A stretch of 64,000 nt of DNA from Taxillus chinensis (Eukaryota; Streptophyta; Magnoliopsida; Santalales; Loranthaceae): assembly GCA_023512835.1 (NCBI GenBank), contig CM042089.1, positions 23,031,519 to 23,095,518 of the forward strand, in the 5' to 3' direction. Positions 43,901 through 56,672 of the stretch are shown here, in pieces (the stretch's first letter is position 1; each line of letters begins with the position of its first letter). A program made the position numbers and the translations under genes. Below the pieces are notes generated by a model. The model saw only the letters and a list, made by a program, of their open reading frames with translations. It made no database searches and had not been told where the DNA came from.

Positions 43901-44235
43901 ACTGGCTGGCTATTCGAAACGGGAGTACCGCACCTTCCACCCCCATAAGCCCCAACTCGTAGACTTGTCCGTGAACTCACTCAATCACTCAGCCAAACAG
44001 GGCCTAAGTGGGCAAACAGTCCACCGTCACGGACGATCCAGATGTGAGTCTGATGTTTTCGCGATCCATTCCCGATACCCCCGGCGCCAACAACCCGACT
44101 AGACTTCCTCTCCCCCAAACAACTCCAAATTTTTTATGTAACATGTTTTTATTATTGTCGTCCTCGTTGTCGTCGAAGTGTTCTTAAATTCATTACAGTA
44201 CTGTGGGAAGGCCCAGAGAGAGCGAGAGCGAGAGC

Positions 44236-44263
44236 GAAGAAGAAGAAGAAGAAGAAGAAGAAA
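44236..44263 (+). repeat. (GAA)n in the 5' UTR of the UBC gene
   Basis: About nine GAA/AGA units lie 25 bases before the ATG at 44287, inside a purine-rich leader that starts GAGAGAGCGAGAGCGAG. Such leaders are common in plant 5' UTRs. Confidence 0.6.
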
Positions 44264-44286
44264 TCTGTTATTCACCATCGTCCGCC

Positions 44287-47200
44287 ATGGAGGAGGAGGA
44301 TGCCCGCCTCGCTGTGTTTCTCTCTCAGATTGCCGAGTCTAACTCGCTCTCTTTTTCTCTCTCATCGTATTTGTTTTCTTAATCTCTGTTGTGATGTGAC
44401 TTTTTTTCTCTTAAAAAATATTTTCCGCCGCCGATGCAGGAGCAGGAAGAGATCGTTGGTGGAGGCTAGTTCTAGTTCTTCGCCAATCGAGACCGATAGC
44501 GTTGAGACCATGCCTCCCGTCGCTGGAGCCTCCAGCTCCAGGTCTCCTAAGCCGCATGAGGTATCACTGATCGTGGTTTTACTTGGTTGATTTTGATTTT
44601 TTGTTTTTGTTGAAAACATTTAGCACTAGTTGATTTATATGGGCCCCATTTTTTTGTTTTTTTATGGTCTGAGGTTTAGTATGTTAATTATGTGGTGATG
44701 GTGGGAAATTGTATTTCCTAATTGTGTGTGTGTGTTTGTTTGTTTGGGGGGGGGGGGGGGGGGGGGGGCAGTAATTGTATTTTCTAGAAGTGCTGTTTTT
44801 GCTAAGTGGTGTTAATACCAAATATCAATCTTTCCTGTTCAAAAAAGGAGAGGAATGCGTACCCTTATTATGGAAGCAAAGTTTGTAAAACTTTTTTGTT
44901 TTTGGTGCAATGTGGCCCCTTTGCAGCTTTGCCTGTGTGGACAAATGAGAGTATGAGAGGCTAGGAAACATGTTTGGGTGTTTCGCATGTGCTCTTAAGT
45001 CCTTTTAAGGTTTTACAATATCTGCTCGTTACTTGTGTTGATTGTTCAATATCAGAACAATCCATTGAGACCAAATATCCCTCACGTTGAGAACAGACAA
45101 AATATTCCCGACATCAAGAACATTTGTGTCACTGCAAATTTTCATATATTCTTGACACTGAGAGGAGCATTTGCATTGCGTCAAACTCATGCTTATTCTA
45201 GTATTTGTGGCCGTCAATACATCAGTTACGTGCCACCTTTTCTTTCCTTTCTTCTTTTAGTTTTTACCTTTGTAGCATCATTAGCACATTTAATCTGCCA
45301 AACTTCATAAAATTTTGTTTCTTGCCAAAATACGTGGCATTTGGTTTTATGAAACAGATAAGAATTAAATGCTGAATGATGAATGATGGAATGGATGCTG
45401 CAGGCTGAATACGATGGAAATTTGATCACAAGTTTGTCGCAACATCCAAATCAGTCTGGTTTGCATTTCCCTATTGAAAACCTCATATTCAGATTTCTCA
45501 TCAACCAAACAGCAAGCATAGAAACTTGCTTGTTTTTTTCTCATCAACCATATTAGCATAGAAAATTTTCTTTATTTCAATTTGCAGAGCACACCAGAAA
45601 TTAAGACATCATAATTTTGAGTATTCAAAATTAGAAGTTCCTGATCTCAACACAGTAAGCACCCTGCTATGATTTTGGTCAACCCCGAATCTTGGTCTCC
45701 TGACCAAGTTTCATCCTATCCTATCTCCTCCATCTCCCAAAGTACTGCCTCCACTATTGTCACTGCCATTGCCCATGTCATCATCATTGTCTTGTCTTTA
45801 TTCAACACCACCAACTTCTTCATTCCCAACTGTCTGGTGTGTCTTGCGTTGGTGAAGCCCTTGTATAGGAGCGTGTGCTTCTAGCTAAGAAGCATGAAAC
45901 TCCTTTTGCTCTAGTAAGTATTTGAGGATTGATGAGAGTGAAACAACAAATATAGATAAGTGGAGTACACCTCTGGCTCATAAAGGAACACTTGTTTTGG
46001 GTGTTTGTGAGGATCTTGATTGCACTGAGTATTAGGAGTATGACCAAGTTCCCATCACAAGGGAGTTTCTTCCAATTCATGCAGGTCTTCAATGACTCTG
46101 TCATCTGAGCCGCCATTGACAGCTTCTCTTTCCTAATCTCTGTGGATGATGAAGATGAAATCAAAACTGTCAAATTTGCAGTTCTCTGAGAACATTTTGG
46201 AATGTATGGGGAAGTTTTTGTAGGTTTTTGTTGGTGTCGGTGGGATTTTCTAGGGAAAGCATTTTGGATAGAGACAATTTGCTCATTCAGGCTCTTAGTA
46301 GTGCTGCTAACCAAATGAGCTAGAATATTCACATTTAGTCGGTATGAGAAACTCAGAGCTCAACTAAACTTGAACAGATTGAAACTGTAAGGCCTCTCAG
46401 GCCCCAACCAAAGCAAACAAACACTGCCTACATGACCCTGAGCAATTATAAGCTTTATAGAATTGAGTAGAACTGATATAATGAGAGAATTTTCAGCATC
46501 TCAAATTGTTAGAATTGTTTCACATTAGGGAATTTACCAACTAAAAGTATTAGTTAATAAAGATCGAAGGGTGACCTCTTCTACAGCTAATTGGTTTTAG
46601 AATGTTGACCATTGAATTCTAACATTATATTAGGGTAGGTTGTATTTTTCACTCACAATGTTCAACTTGTGAATATGTTCTATGATGTTTTGCCTTATTC
46701 ACGATTTCCGAACGTGTGTCCGTATTGTATTATTTACGTTACCACGTAAAGAGCTGTGTTAGATTTGTTTCATAACCAAAAGTATTTGTTAATAAAGATT
46801 CAATGTTGATTTCTCCTGCAACTAATTGATTTTAGGATGTTGGCCCTTGAATTTTAATACAAATGTCGTGGACCATTTCAAAGGACTCCTTGAGGTCTGG
46901 TACTCAACATACCCATAACCAACAATGTGAGTGGCCTGAGAACTTGTTGGAAAAGTGAGAACTTGATGAACATAATAAGATTTTTTGGAATCCCTTCACT
47001 GTGACAATGTCATTTCCAGAAACTCTCAAAATTTGAAAATGCTATTTCAATATCTCTCTCCATCCTCCCCCTCTGCCTGACTCCATCAAGGCCAATGGCA
47101 ATGGCCATCCACAGTTGTTCATCATCCATTTCATTTTTGAAATTTGAAACTAGAAGAATGATTCAGATTAGTTTATTGAGCTGTAACTTTTGATTACAAA

Positions 47201-50200
47201 AATTTGGAGACAATAGTAATGAGAATGGTATATGGTTTGGCAGATTGTGAAAATCTAACTGAGAATAACTGGGCAATGTTTTCTTTTCTTTTGGGTGGGG
47301 AGATTCTTTACCAATTGGAGGCGTCTTCTTCTTTTCCTTCTTCACGTATGATCGCTAGTGACTAATAGAAAATATCATTCTCAGAGTGCAGCTTGAATCT
47401 TGGGATCTAGGGTGCTGGTGCTGTGTCTTATCATTTTCTTCCCTCTTATCAGTCATTTTTATTAGAGTACGATGTTATGAGGACTTCAACTCACATGACA
47501 TCTTACTGTTACCTGTAAAACCACACAGAGGGTGTGGATAATTTTTACACCTGAAAAATGGTTGTCCTTTTTACTCTGCGCTTTAATGTGTTGGAAAGGT
47601 TTCTTTGGTGATATAATGATTCGTGATTGTTGAAGATGATATTAGCTTCTTTCGTCTTTTTCTTTTCAGGATCTCCAAGAAATAATTGATATTGACATAG
47701 TTGAAGACTCTGATAATATGATGGTTATCAATAACCAAGGCCAGGTAACTTATTGTATATTTTTTATTATATCTGCCATTGCAATATTATTTTGAATTTA
47801 ATGACATCCTTATGGTGGATGTGTCCCTTTGTTACCTATAGCCGTTTTGAGTAGGTTGCTGCTCATACTAAATTGCTAAGTGATTGTAATGCACATGTGC
47901 TTTCGCCCTATTAATGTTTTATTTGTATTTTTTTCATTTCAGGAAGCTTTAGCCACTCTTCTTTTAAATCCTAGTGCTGCAAACCTAGGATCAATGGATG
48001 GGGTAAAGTTATCTAAGAGCTTTTCTGAGGGATCACAAAATTTATCTTACCAAGACGGTTTCACATCTGATTTATCTGTTGACGATGATGAACATATTGA
48101 TATATATTCTGATGATGTTGCTTACCATGATAATTACTCACTGTTGCAACATCATTTTGATAATGCGGATATTCCTCCTGGAGTAGAGGCTCCGATACCT
48201 TGGTTGCTGGATCCTGGTCAAATTAATAAAAATCTTCCTGCTGCCTCTGGCTCTTCACCGAGTTCAAGTTCTCAGACACATACGGATATGTTTTCCCTTT
48301 CTCCAGAGGATGAAACTTCACTATCATGGTGGAAGCAAGAAACCGACAATGTCATGAACAATTTTACTCCAATGAGTGGTGAAAGCCAGAAGGGTGCTCA
48401 AATACAGACTCATGGATTATATGTAGAATCACCTCAAAGGAAGAAAAAGCTTAATATTACAAGTAGTTCAATTTATCCAAATCAGACGTCCCTGAAAAAT
48501 GCCAAGAGTCTGCTGGGAGAAAAACCATTGAAGTCACAGTTATCTCCAGAATCTTCCCGTGGTGAAAAGAAGCCCAATGCTTCAATTACTTCGAGTCATT
48601 ATTTTTGCCACAAGCAGATGGATGCTGAGATGTTTCCCACTAAATTGGAGCCACCTCCAAGGGGAACTTATATTTCCAGCAGTTCACATCTGCATGGTAT
48701 AGGTAGTATAACATCCCCGAGTTCTAATATGCAAATGGCTGCACCGAATTTCCCTCCTGGGGCAGATACTTCTATATCTGCATTCTATCTTCCAAAGTTT
48801 AAGGAGAGTCATTATCAAGTGTTAGAAAAATCTTCAGGTTTTCTTAGTCAACATACAAGTTCACCATTCCCTTCTGGATTAGATACCTCTGCTCCTCAAT
48901 TCAATTCTTCAAAATTTAAAAATAGTCCAAATCAAATATTTGAGAACTTAAATTTTTTTAATCCACATACTAGTATCCCATTCCCGTTGGAGGAAGAGGC
49001 TGATATCTCATGGATTAAAATTGAAGGCATGGGTAGTATACAAAAGGACGGAACTACCACTGGAAGTTCAACAATACCTTCAGGATCGATCTCAGACAGA
49101 GGTGAAGATATCTTCAAACAGTTTGAACATTTTAAACTATTTGATACAGTCCATGATCATGCTGACCATCATTACACCAACGAAGGTTTTCCGATAGCAC
49201 AGGCGAGTATGATTTCACTAGGGTGCATTTTGTACATGAAACATTGTTATTTATAGTTTGCTTTTTCTTTACTTTCTTCCTGTCAGGCACCAAAGATTTG
49301 GGCAAAAAAAATTCAGGAAGAGTGGAGGATATTGGAGAAAGATTTGCCAGGTCAAGTTTCATGTTTCCTGGTTATGATATGTTTGGCGGTTTAATGGTGT
49401 TAAGACTTTTAAATTAATTTGTTAAAGGATAGAGATAGAAGGAAAAGGTAGCTTATCTCATTAGTGTACTAGGTAAATATAGGATTTTAACCTCATACAT
49501 AATGTGCCTAGCCCACATTCACATATATATTCTAACATAGGTGCCTTCATATTCATAAACATAAACAAAGGATACACAGTCATGTAGCAGCCAAATAAAC
49601 AATAATCATATGGTCCAGACTTCATGATTCTTGTGCTGGCTCCAATTCGGATGCAGCTTCAACAAATGATTCAAATTAGGTTATCATTTTTGGCTCTTAC
49701 TCATCCCAAAAAAAAAAAAAAAAGAGGCTCTGATCTAGTCGCAGTCTGGCATGATAAAAAATAAAACAAAGGTAAATGCAAAACATCTTAGGATATCATA
49801 CCTATCCAATCAAAGATCATAAGCACCATCAACAAATACCTTAAACTCCTTGATACACAAACAAGGGTAATCAACTTAAACAATGTCAAAAGAAATCATC
49901 CTTTGCAACTTCAATAATTTATTTGAAAAATTAAACCAAACGTTACTTAAAAACAGAACAAGAAGCAGCAGAGGCACAGATCAAAACATTTTAAAAATCT
50001 AAGTCTCAGGCATTTTGTCGAACAGCTTCTGCAAACCTCTCAAATCTTCAATAATTTATTCCATACGCCAATACACTAATCAAACACTAACGAGGGTAAA
50101 TAAAATAAACCAGTAACTCAACCACACCCGTAAGACCAAACAGTGGTAGAGTAGAGAGCAAATTTTGTAATGTTCAGAACATTCAAGATTGTCACCACCA

Positions 50201-52588
50201 TAACACAATCCTAAATGGAAATATAAGTTAGGATTAGTGAACGAAAGGCCAAAGATTTCGAAACCTGAGTACGAGGAACAGCTTTACTAAAACAAGTGCC
50301 TGGAGAAGAAAGAGGATTCAAAGAAGAACATGATCCAGCAAACGGCTAAGCTGTTCCTAGTCTTTTTGTTGTGGATTTTGACTCTTGAAGTAGCCCAGCA
50401 GTGGTGGTGGGTTCAGGTCATTCTGCTAGGCTTGGCTTTGGATCGGCTCTGTCGAGGCGGACCAAGTTGATGGGTGACTGCGCACTCAATGGTGCAGCGG
50501 AAGGAAAATGATCAAATCAACAGATCTGGCCAATGATGAACGTCTTCCAGACAGAAAGGTTCCGCCAGCATAGGAAGCAAAACTTTGAATAAAACTCTAG
50601 ATCTAAGATAGTTCTGATGGCCATATTAAAGAATAGAGATAGAACGACAAACAAGCTTATCTCATTAGTGAACTAGGATAAAATATATAGCCTTTTAACC
50701 TCATAAATAATGGGCGTAGCCCACGTTCACATATATTCTAACCCAATTGAATCTGTTAGTTGGTTTTCTGTCTTTTTGTTTATTACAAAATTAAATTTTA
50801 CAGGTGCATATTGGTGGAATAGTTGCTGTGGGAGTTAAGTTTTAGTTTGGTTATGTTCTTTGGCCTTCCTGCTGCACCAAACGTTGCATTCTTTACTTCA
50901 TACTATTATGGTTCTGTCATTTTATACACTTACTCATGCCTGATTTTTGTTTTTCTCTTGCTACTCATCCCAACAGATACAATATTTGTTCGTGTTTATG
51001 AATCAAGACTAGATCTTTTACGGGCTGTAATTATAGGAGCAGGGGGCACACCCTATCATAATGGTCTCTTTGTCTTTGATTTTTTCTTCCCTCCTGGCTA
51101 TCCTAATGTCCCACCGGTATGTGATATGCTGCTCTAAAATGTGTAATCATATGTAAATCATTTCATTTTTTGCTATAAATTTGACACTTTTAGGAAATTA
51201 CTTGTGGCAGTCTGTGTATTACCACTCTGGTGGTCTCAGGCTTAATCCAAATTTATATGGCTCTGGCAAAGTATGTCTTAGCCTCCTTAACACTTGGAGT
51301 GGCGATAAGAATGAGAAGTGGATCCCTGGTTTGTCGACCATGCTACAAGTTCTGGTTTCTATCCAGGGGTTGATTCTGAATGCAAAACCTTTCTTTAATG
51401 AACCTGGCTTTGCATGTATGAATGGATCGGCAAAGGGTGAAAGGGAGTCACATCAGTACAATGAGCGAACATTTATCCTGTCACTAAAAACAATGCTGTA
51501 CACAATGAGGAGGCCACCAAAAGTAAGCTTGTAGTAATAATTTCATGCCCTCCATTTCAAGTATCTGTACTCAAGTTTCAGTTATCGATATAAATTGGAA
51601 TAACAAATTAGTGATATGGAATCGTTACTATAATATGGTTATAATTGTAGAAATTCTTACAGATTCGGGACAGCAGAATTAACTTTTGAATATTGTCTAT
51701 TTAGCCCTGTCTTTAGTATATTAATTTCAAATCATCTTTCTATCTGGTCCATGTCCTATCATGCTCAGTTTAATTTACACATTCAGTTGTGTGGTTCAAA
51801 ATTTATTGTATACCCAACAAACGAAAAAACTAACAGGTGGGAGTTGTTTAAAAAAATTATTTGGTACAGTAGTGTGGTATATGTGTTTGGGTGAATAGGG
51901 CTTGCTTTTGAACGCTATAATGACTTCTTTCAAACTTTTAATTTTAGTACTATGAACTTCTATAAATAATAGACTGCTTGTATTAGTATGCTTCCTATGT
52001 CGATTGCGTTTTGGATTTTATGAGTTTATGGATTTTGAGTTGTATATACTTTAATTGCCCAAAAATGAATTTATGTTTTAAAAACTAAAGTTGTGTGTGC
52101 ATTTGTTTTATATTCGATTGCTGGGACTGAATTGTTGGTATTGCTTACTCTTCAACACACCTTGCGAGTGTCATGCAGTTGGTAGATATAAAATACATGT
52201 ACCCTTATCCCATGTACAGTTTTTATGCATGACTGAGCTTGTGTGCATCGATTTATTCACGCACCTATTTGCATTAGATTGTCTTCATCGTCGGATTGCC
52301 ATCTCCCTCCTTGAATGATCTTATAAAACTTATTTGCTGCAGCATTTTGAGAGCTTTGTTGTTGGCCATTTTCGCAAGCATGCTCAGGATATCTTGGCAT
52401 CATGTAAAGCCTACATGGATGGTGCAGAAGTAGGGTGCCTTGTCAAACACGGAGGTTCCGATGTTGGGCGGTGGGACACGAGCTGCTCTGAAGAGTTGAA
52501 GGAGTCTCTGGCTGGGTATGTTAAGCTGCTTGTCAAAGCGTTTACACAGATTGGAGTTCAGGATTGTGAGAAATTTCTCTCGTGCTGA
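44287..52588 (+). CDS. UBC25-like ubiquitin-conjugating enzyme E2, 8 exons
   Basis: Exons: 44287-44366, 44440-44560, 47670-47744, 47943-49202, 49287-49350, 50977-51116, 51211-51522, 52343-52588. Phases join cleanly and give about 765 residues. Exons 1-4 encode a long Ser/Asp-rich, poorly structured N-terminal region. Exons 5-8 encode the large UBC domain of the plant UBC23-26 group, related to the BIRC6 E2. Visible are IWAKKIQEEWRILEKDLP, TPYHNGLFVFDFFFP, YHSGGLRLNPNLY and the active site GSGKVCLSLLNTWSG. The catalytic Cys codon is 51274-51276. The FERR-type tail LYTMRRPPKHFE precedes the C-terminal helices. It transfers ubiquitin from E1 to substrates. Exon 1 and its 73-nt intron are the least certain part. 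Intron 4 has a GC donor; intron 5 holds a TRIM-like element. AATAAA lies at 52784. Confidence 0.85.
44561..47669 (+). other. Long intron 2 of the UBC gene
   Basis: A 3.1-kb intron with a G-run of about 25 at 44745-44769 and a pair of ~95-bp direct repeats (46537-46635 and 46771-46863) containing AGTATTNGTTAATAAAGAT and AATGTTGRCC. A 170-codon minus-strand frame at 45820-46332 has no recognisable domain and is not called a gene. Confidence 0.6.
49203..49286 (+). other. GC-AG intron 4 of the UBC gene
   Basis: The exon ends ...GCA CAG at 49202 and the intron begins GCGAGT, a good GC-type donor; it ends CCTGTCAG. The nearest GT (49207) would break the frame into the conserved APKIWAKK block. The GC donor keeps the AQ|APKIW junction expected of the family. 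Confidence 0.7.
49415..50748 (-). mobile_element. TRIM-like retrotransposon in UBC intron 5
   Basis: Two ~118-bp direct repeats (49420-49537 and about 50626-50743) bound a ~1.09-kb interior without coding domains. On the minus strand the repeats begin TGTTAGAATATATGTGAA, a common copia/TRIM LTR start. A TGGCCATCAGAAC sequence after the upstream repeat recalls the initiator-Met primer site TGGTATCAGAGC. Flanks TAATT (49415-49419) and CAATT (50744-50748) are a near-perfect 5-bp duplication. Confidence 0.7.
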
Positions 52589-53690
52589 ACAGGGAAATTT
52601 ATGAGTTGGTCAAATGCACAGCCATGCCACTTAATTCTTTTCCCAGTGAAAAGCTGATATTGTCATTCAACTGGCCTAGGATTTAGTTTTTAGAGTAACT
52701 GTAAATTTTAGAACTAGTGCTGGATGTTTATAGATCTTCTACGAATAATAATAATAATAGTTTTTACAAGTTTTTAGTTTGTAAATAAATTGCTGTCAAA
52801 TTTCAACCAAGAAATTTGAATAATGCAGTATCTTCCATTGTTTTTTAGCAGCTTACATTTTTTTTGAGCAGTTTATGGAAAGTATAAATTGGTTTTAAGG
52901 CTCCACACCCATCAATCATCATTGCCAGGGTGATACAGGAACCCTTTTCAAATTGCTCGTGAGAGAAACTATAGAAATTTACCCATGTTTCTTGTTCATA
53001 TGAACTTTGAACGAATCAATTGGCTCATCCCCATGCATTGTTCTTGCCAGTAAGGCTAACGTAGTTGTTCCAATGGCGTCTGTTTTTCTTCTTCGGCCAT
53101 GTTGTATGTGCATTGCATTGGTGGTTTCCATTTGTAAGATGTGGATTCATTCGTGGTTTCATTCCATGTAAGGATATATTGTTTTGCTTGTTTTTCATTT
53201 TATTTTAAATTTTCCATTGTTTTCATTAATTGGGTTCGAAACATGCCCTTAATTGAGTTTTGGTTTTTTTTTTTAATCGTCACTGATATTATATTTTTTG
53301 TATTTATTTTTGATGAAAGAACTTTAGGGTAAGGACGACTAGTAAAAGGTTATAACAAATTTTTTAATTCAACCAAAACTTTTAGCTAGAACAAGAATTA
53401 AAATATAGTCTATAAAACATTTTCTCACTTTTTTGTTATATTATAGTGAATCAATCTAGGTTTTGATAATAAAAATGCTTTGTGGTTTGTGGTTGACTGC
53501 TAGAGTAAATGGCCTCATTGTGAGGAAAAATGTACCAGTTAAACGGCTTTTGTCAAGCACAAATTCAAATTAAAACATAAAAACATTGTGATTAAATTGG
53601 GGGCTCGCAGAGCAACAGGTCACATAATTCTAAATCACCCTGAACAAGACCAGCACTTGCTAACATAACGAAACAAAAGACAACTACCAA
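52589..53690. other. UBC 3' flank and spacer
   Basis: Contains the likely UBC 3' UTR with (AAT)n near 52744-52758 and AATAAA at 52784-52789. The rest is T-rich spacer without recognisable features. Confidence 0.5.
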
Positions 53691-53784
53691 AATGCATAAT
53701 TGCCCACATAGCACTTTCCAACAAAACAAGACTAAAGACAATCACCCAAACTGCATAATTGCCCACATGTGGTTCTTTCTTATT

Positions 53785-54273
53785 TTATTTCTTGCAGTCA
53801 TCTTCGTCGCTAACATCGTCACAGGAATCTTCATCGCTAAAATCGTCACAGAAATCTTCATCGCTATCATCGTCACATAAATCTTCATCGCTATCACCAT
53901 CGTCGTCGTCGTCGTCCACCTCCTCCAGGTCAGAAACCTCCTCTTCCTCGGCCACTTTCTTCGGGGCGCGAGCGAGAGCTTGGAGGCCGCCGGGCGGAGG
54001 CCCCATCTGACACCGAAGAACATCAACGCCGCACACGGCGGCGACGGAGGAGGAGAGTGAGAAAACGGGATCGAAGCTCGGCTTCGATCGGTTGTCCGAA
54101 AGCCGACCCTCGTACGACATCAGTTCTTGGTTGAAAATAGTAATGGGTTTGGCAGCGGCGGAGGCGGCGGCAGACTGAGGATTAGGGGAACGCCGGAGAA
54201 GAGAGAGACGTTGGTGGAAAGCTGCTGCCGATGAGTTGCAGTTCCTCAGCATCGTCGCTCTTGACGCCGCCAT
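53785..54273 (-). CDS. Unknown protein with organelle-type N-terminus and acidic repeat tail
   Basis: An intronless frame of 162 codons starts MAASRATMLRN. An in-frame ATG 34 codons upstream (54375) is less likely, because the chosen start has good context and the upstream part looks like 5' UTR. Residues 1-40 are Ala/Ser/Arg-rich with no acidic residues, as in mitochondrial or plastid transit peptides. The middle (ITIFNQELMSYEGRLSDNR, VCGVDVLRCQMGPPPGG) is unfamiliar. The last ~50 residues are almost all Asp/Glu, with repeats such as SDEDFCDD and SDEDSCDD. TATATAA lies upstream on this strand (about 54318-54326). The GC-rich N-terminal half contrasts with the AT-rich surroundings. I cannot name a family. 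Confidence 0.6.
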   Translation of the reverse strand: MAASRATMLRNCNSSAAAFHQRLSLLRRSPNPQSAAASAAAKPITIFNQELMSYEGRLSDNRSKPSFDPVFSLSSSVAAVCGVDVLRCQMGPPPGGLQALARAPKKVAEEEEVSDLEEVDDDDDDGDSDEDLCDDDSDEDFCDDFSDEDSCDDVSDEDDCKK

Positions 54274-54375
54274 TGTTGCTACTGGTCCGATTCTTCTTGA
54301 AAATGAGGAGGGTGAGTGGGTTATATAGAAATGAGATGTAGGGTTTCGGGGCCGCGTAGAGGGCATTATTGTCAT

Positions 54376-56670
54376 TATGAATATTATTTATTTATTTATT
54401 TATTCGACATAAATTAAGGAAGATTTCTGTCGCTTCGTTCTCGGATGGCGATGAAGGTTCGTCCGTTGGATCTAGGATTGTTGTAACAGCAAAATTATGC
54501 CATTTTGCTTTTTCTTATTTTAAAAATGTATTTTAAAAAAACTTTAAAATAAGATAGTTTTGATCAACAGCAATGTTGTAAAAAATTCAAACTCCTCCCA
54601 TTAAGGCGTGACCAAAAATGCTTCTCATTTAAAGTCTCTCTCTCTCATTTAAAATAAACCAATTGTACGATCGTATCTCTGCGTAAAAAAAATCATCTAA
54701 ATATATATTTTAATATTATTAATATTAATATTTTATTTAAAATTTTTACTATTAAAAAAATTTTAGTTGCTGACAAATATAAAATTATTCCTAATTTTTC
54801 TTGTTATCCATATTCCATATTCATTAGATGTATATGCATTTTTTGTTTTGTTTTTAACCAAATTGTTCATTCAGCTTACATGCATCTCAACTAAATCTTG
54901 AGAAATAAGAGTTTCCTTTGGCTCCATCTTATTCACGTATAGGATTTGCAAATCGATATATCCAGGGAGGCTAACTTCCTTATCCCATCGTTGTTATTAT
55001 TCCATATACGTACGGTGCAATTGTTTTGCTTTTTTTGCCTCTTAATATTTTCTCTTATTTATGTACCACTTCAGAAATTTTAGCAAATAAATATATATAT
55101 TTAATTAAAAAAACTTATTTATTTTGAATCCATAACCAAATTTGGAACACCATAACATTGCAAATAATTCATTGGTTCTTGTTATACAACACAATAAAAT
55201 AAAACATAAATTATAATTACATTTTTAGACAATGATAAAAAATAGAAAAAAAGTGATAGGGCAAATGTTTATTCTTAATAATCACTATCAAAGTTGTATT
55301 CTTCAAAACCATACTTAATCTAAAGTTAAAACTTGTCTATTTAATTTAATTAAAAAGCCCCAGAACTCAAACCATCAAGGGAGAAACAAATAATTAGACC
55401 AACACACTAACTAATAAACAATCTAGACTTATCTCAAGAAAAAAATTAATTAAAAAAATCATGTACAGGGACGATACTTTTTATGAAAGTGTTCAAAAAT
55501 GTCCTGCTCGCCTTGGGATGACAATCATAAAAATGAGAAGAAAAATTGATTATTTGGACAAAAGATTTACCAAAAACATACCATATTTTAAAAAACAATT
55601 TAGTTGAAATTTGTTTTAGAAAAAAATAATTTTCTTAAAATCATCTTCTAATACCCCTTTTCCATTGCATGTAATACAAATTTAATTGAAAAATTAAATG
55701 ATTTTAATAATAAATTGTACCTAAAACCATTTATTGCAATTGTTTTTTAATAATAACAAACTTTTTATTAAGACTATTTTAAAAAACTATTGAGCCCATT
55801 AAAAACACTAAAATACAGATATTGGATGGTGAAGAAAAAAGAGAGTCAGTACGAAAAAATATTATTAAATATTACATTATTTATATTTTGTATTAATTAG
55901 GATAACAAAAAATATATAAAGACAGTCAAATAAAATTCCTATGACCACTTTCATAAATTTCATCATCAACGTAATCCTTAAAACTTATAAGATAACATTC
56001 AATATTTGTTAGGACCATGACTACCAAGTTTATATCAAGAGGGAGATGAATCAGTGGTCACCCTTCAAAAATAACTTATTTAACTATAAAAACCTTTTGG
56101 CTTCAACCAAGTGTTTTATATTAAAGACTTATCTAATAAACACAATAACTATTAACTTAAACTAAAACTTTGTGTTTGTGATGAACCCCCTAAGTTATAT
56201 TGGACTACCTAAATACCATATCTAACCTTACCTAACAATTAACAAGTCTTAGCAAAGATCTTCTTTTGAATCATTTGGTTAATGGTTTATTGATTCTTTC
56301 AGTATTTCACTAATTATATTGTACACTGACCAACGGAATATAAATCCAAATAAGTAGGCGCACAAGATCTATGTTATTCAGTCAATGTGGCTTACTCCAC
56401 GAATGGTGAAGCTACAACCTACACCAAAATAATCCGCTATAGCATAGATCTAGAGAAACCAACCTTTTACAATGGATTTCTCTTTCTTCTCATTACTTAT
56501 AACAATTACAAAGTTTTCACAATCATAAGAATATCACCTACAGTGTTTACTCCCTGTTTATTTATCTTATTATGTTTGCTTATTGTGTTTGTTTCACTAT
56601 AATTTGATTTGATTATCAAGATCTCTACTTGTCTCTTTTGAAGAAGTATAGGTATCTCTCTTAGGGTTTC
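54376..56670. other. AT-rich intergenic sequence
   Basis: No gene, RNA or clear repeat boundary recognised over 2.3 kb. Long A/T runs throughout. Confidence 0.5.
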
Positions 56671-56672
56671 AT

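Noticed and set aside
44745..44769. G-quadruplex function of the G-run
   Set aside because: A single long G-run in an intron is more likely slippage; sequencing length there is unreliable.
45820..46332. 170-codon minus-strand frame in UBC intron 2
   Set aside because: No recognisable domain, start context or splice signals; it lies in a CT-rich intronic stretch and looks like chance or a decayed insertion.
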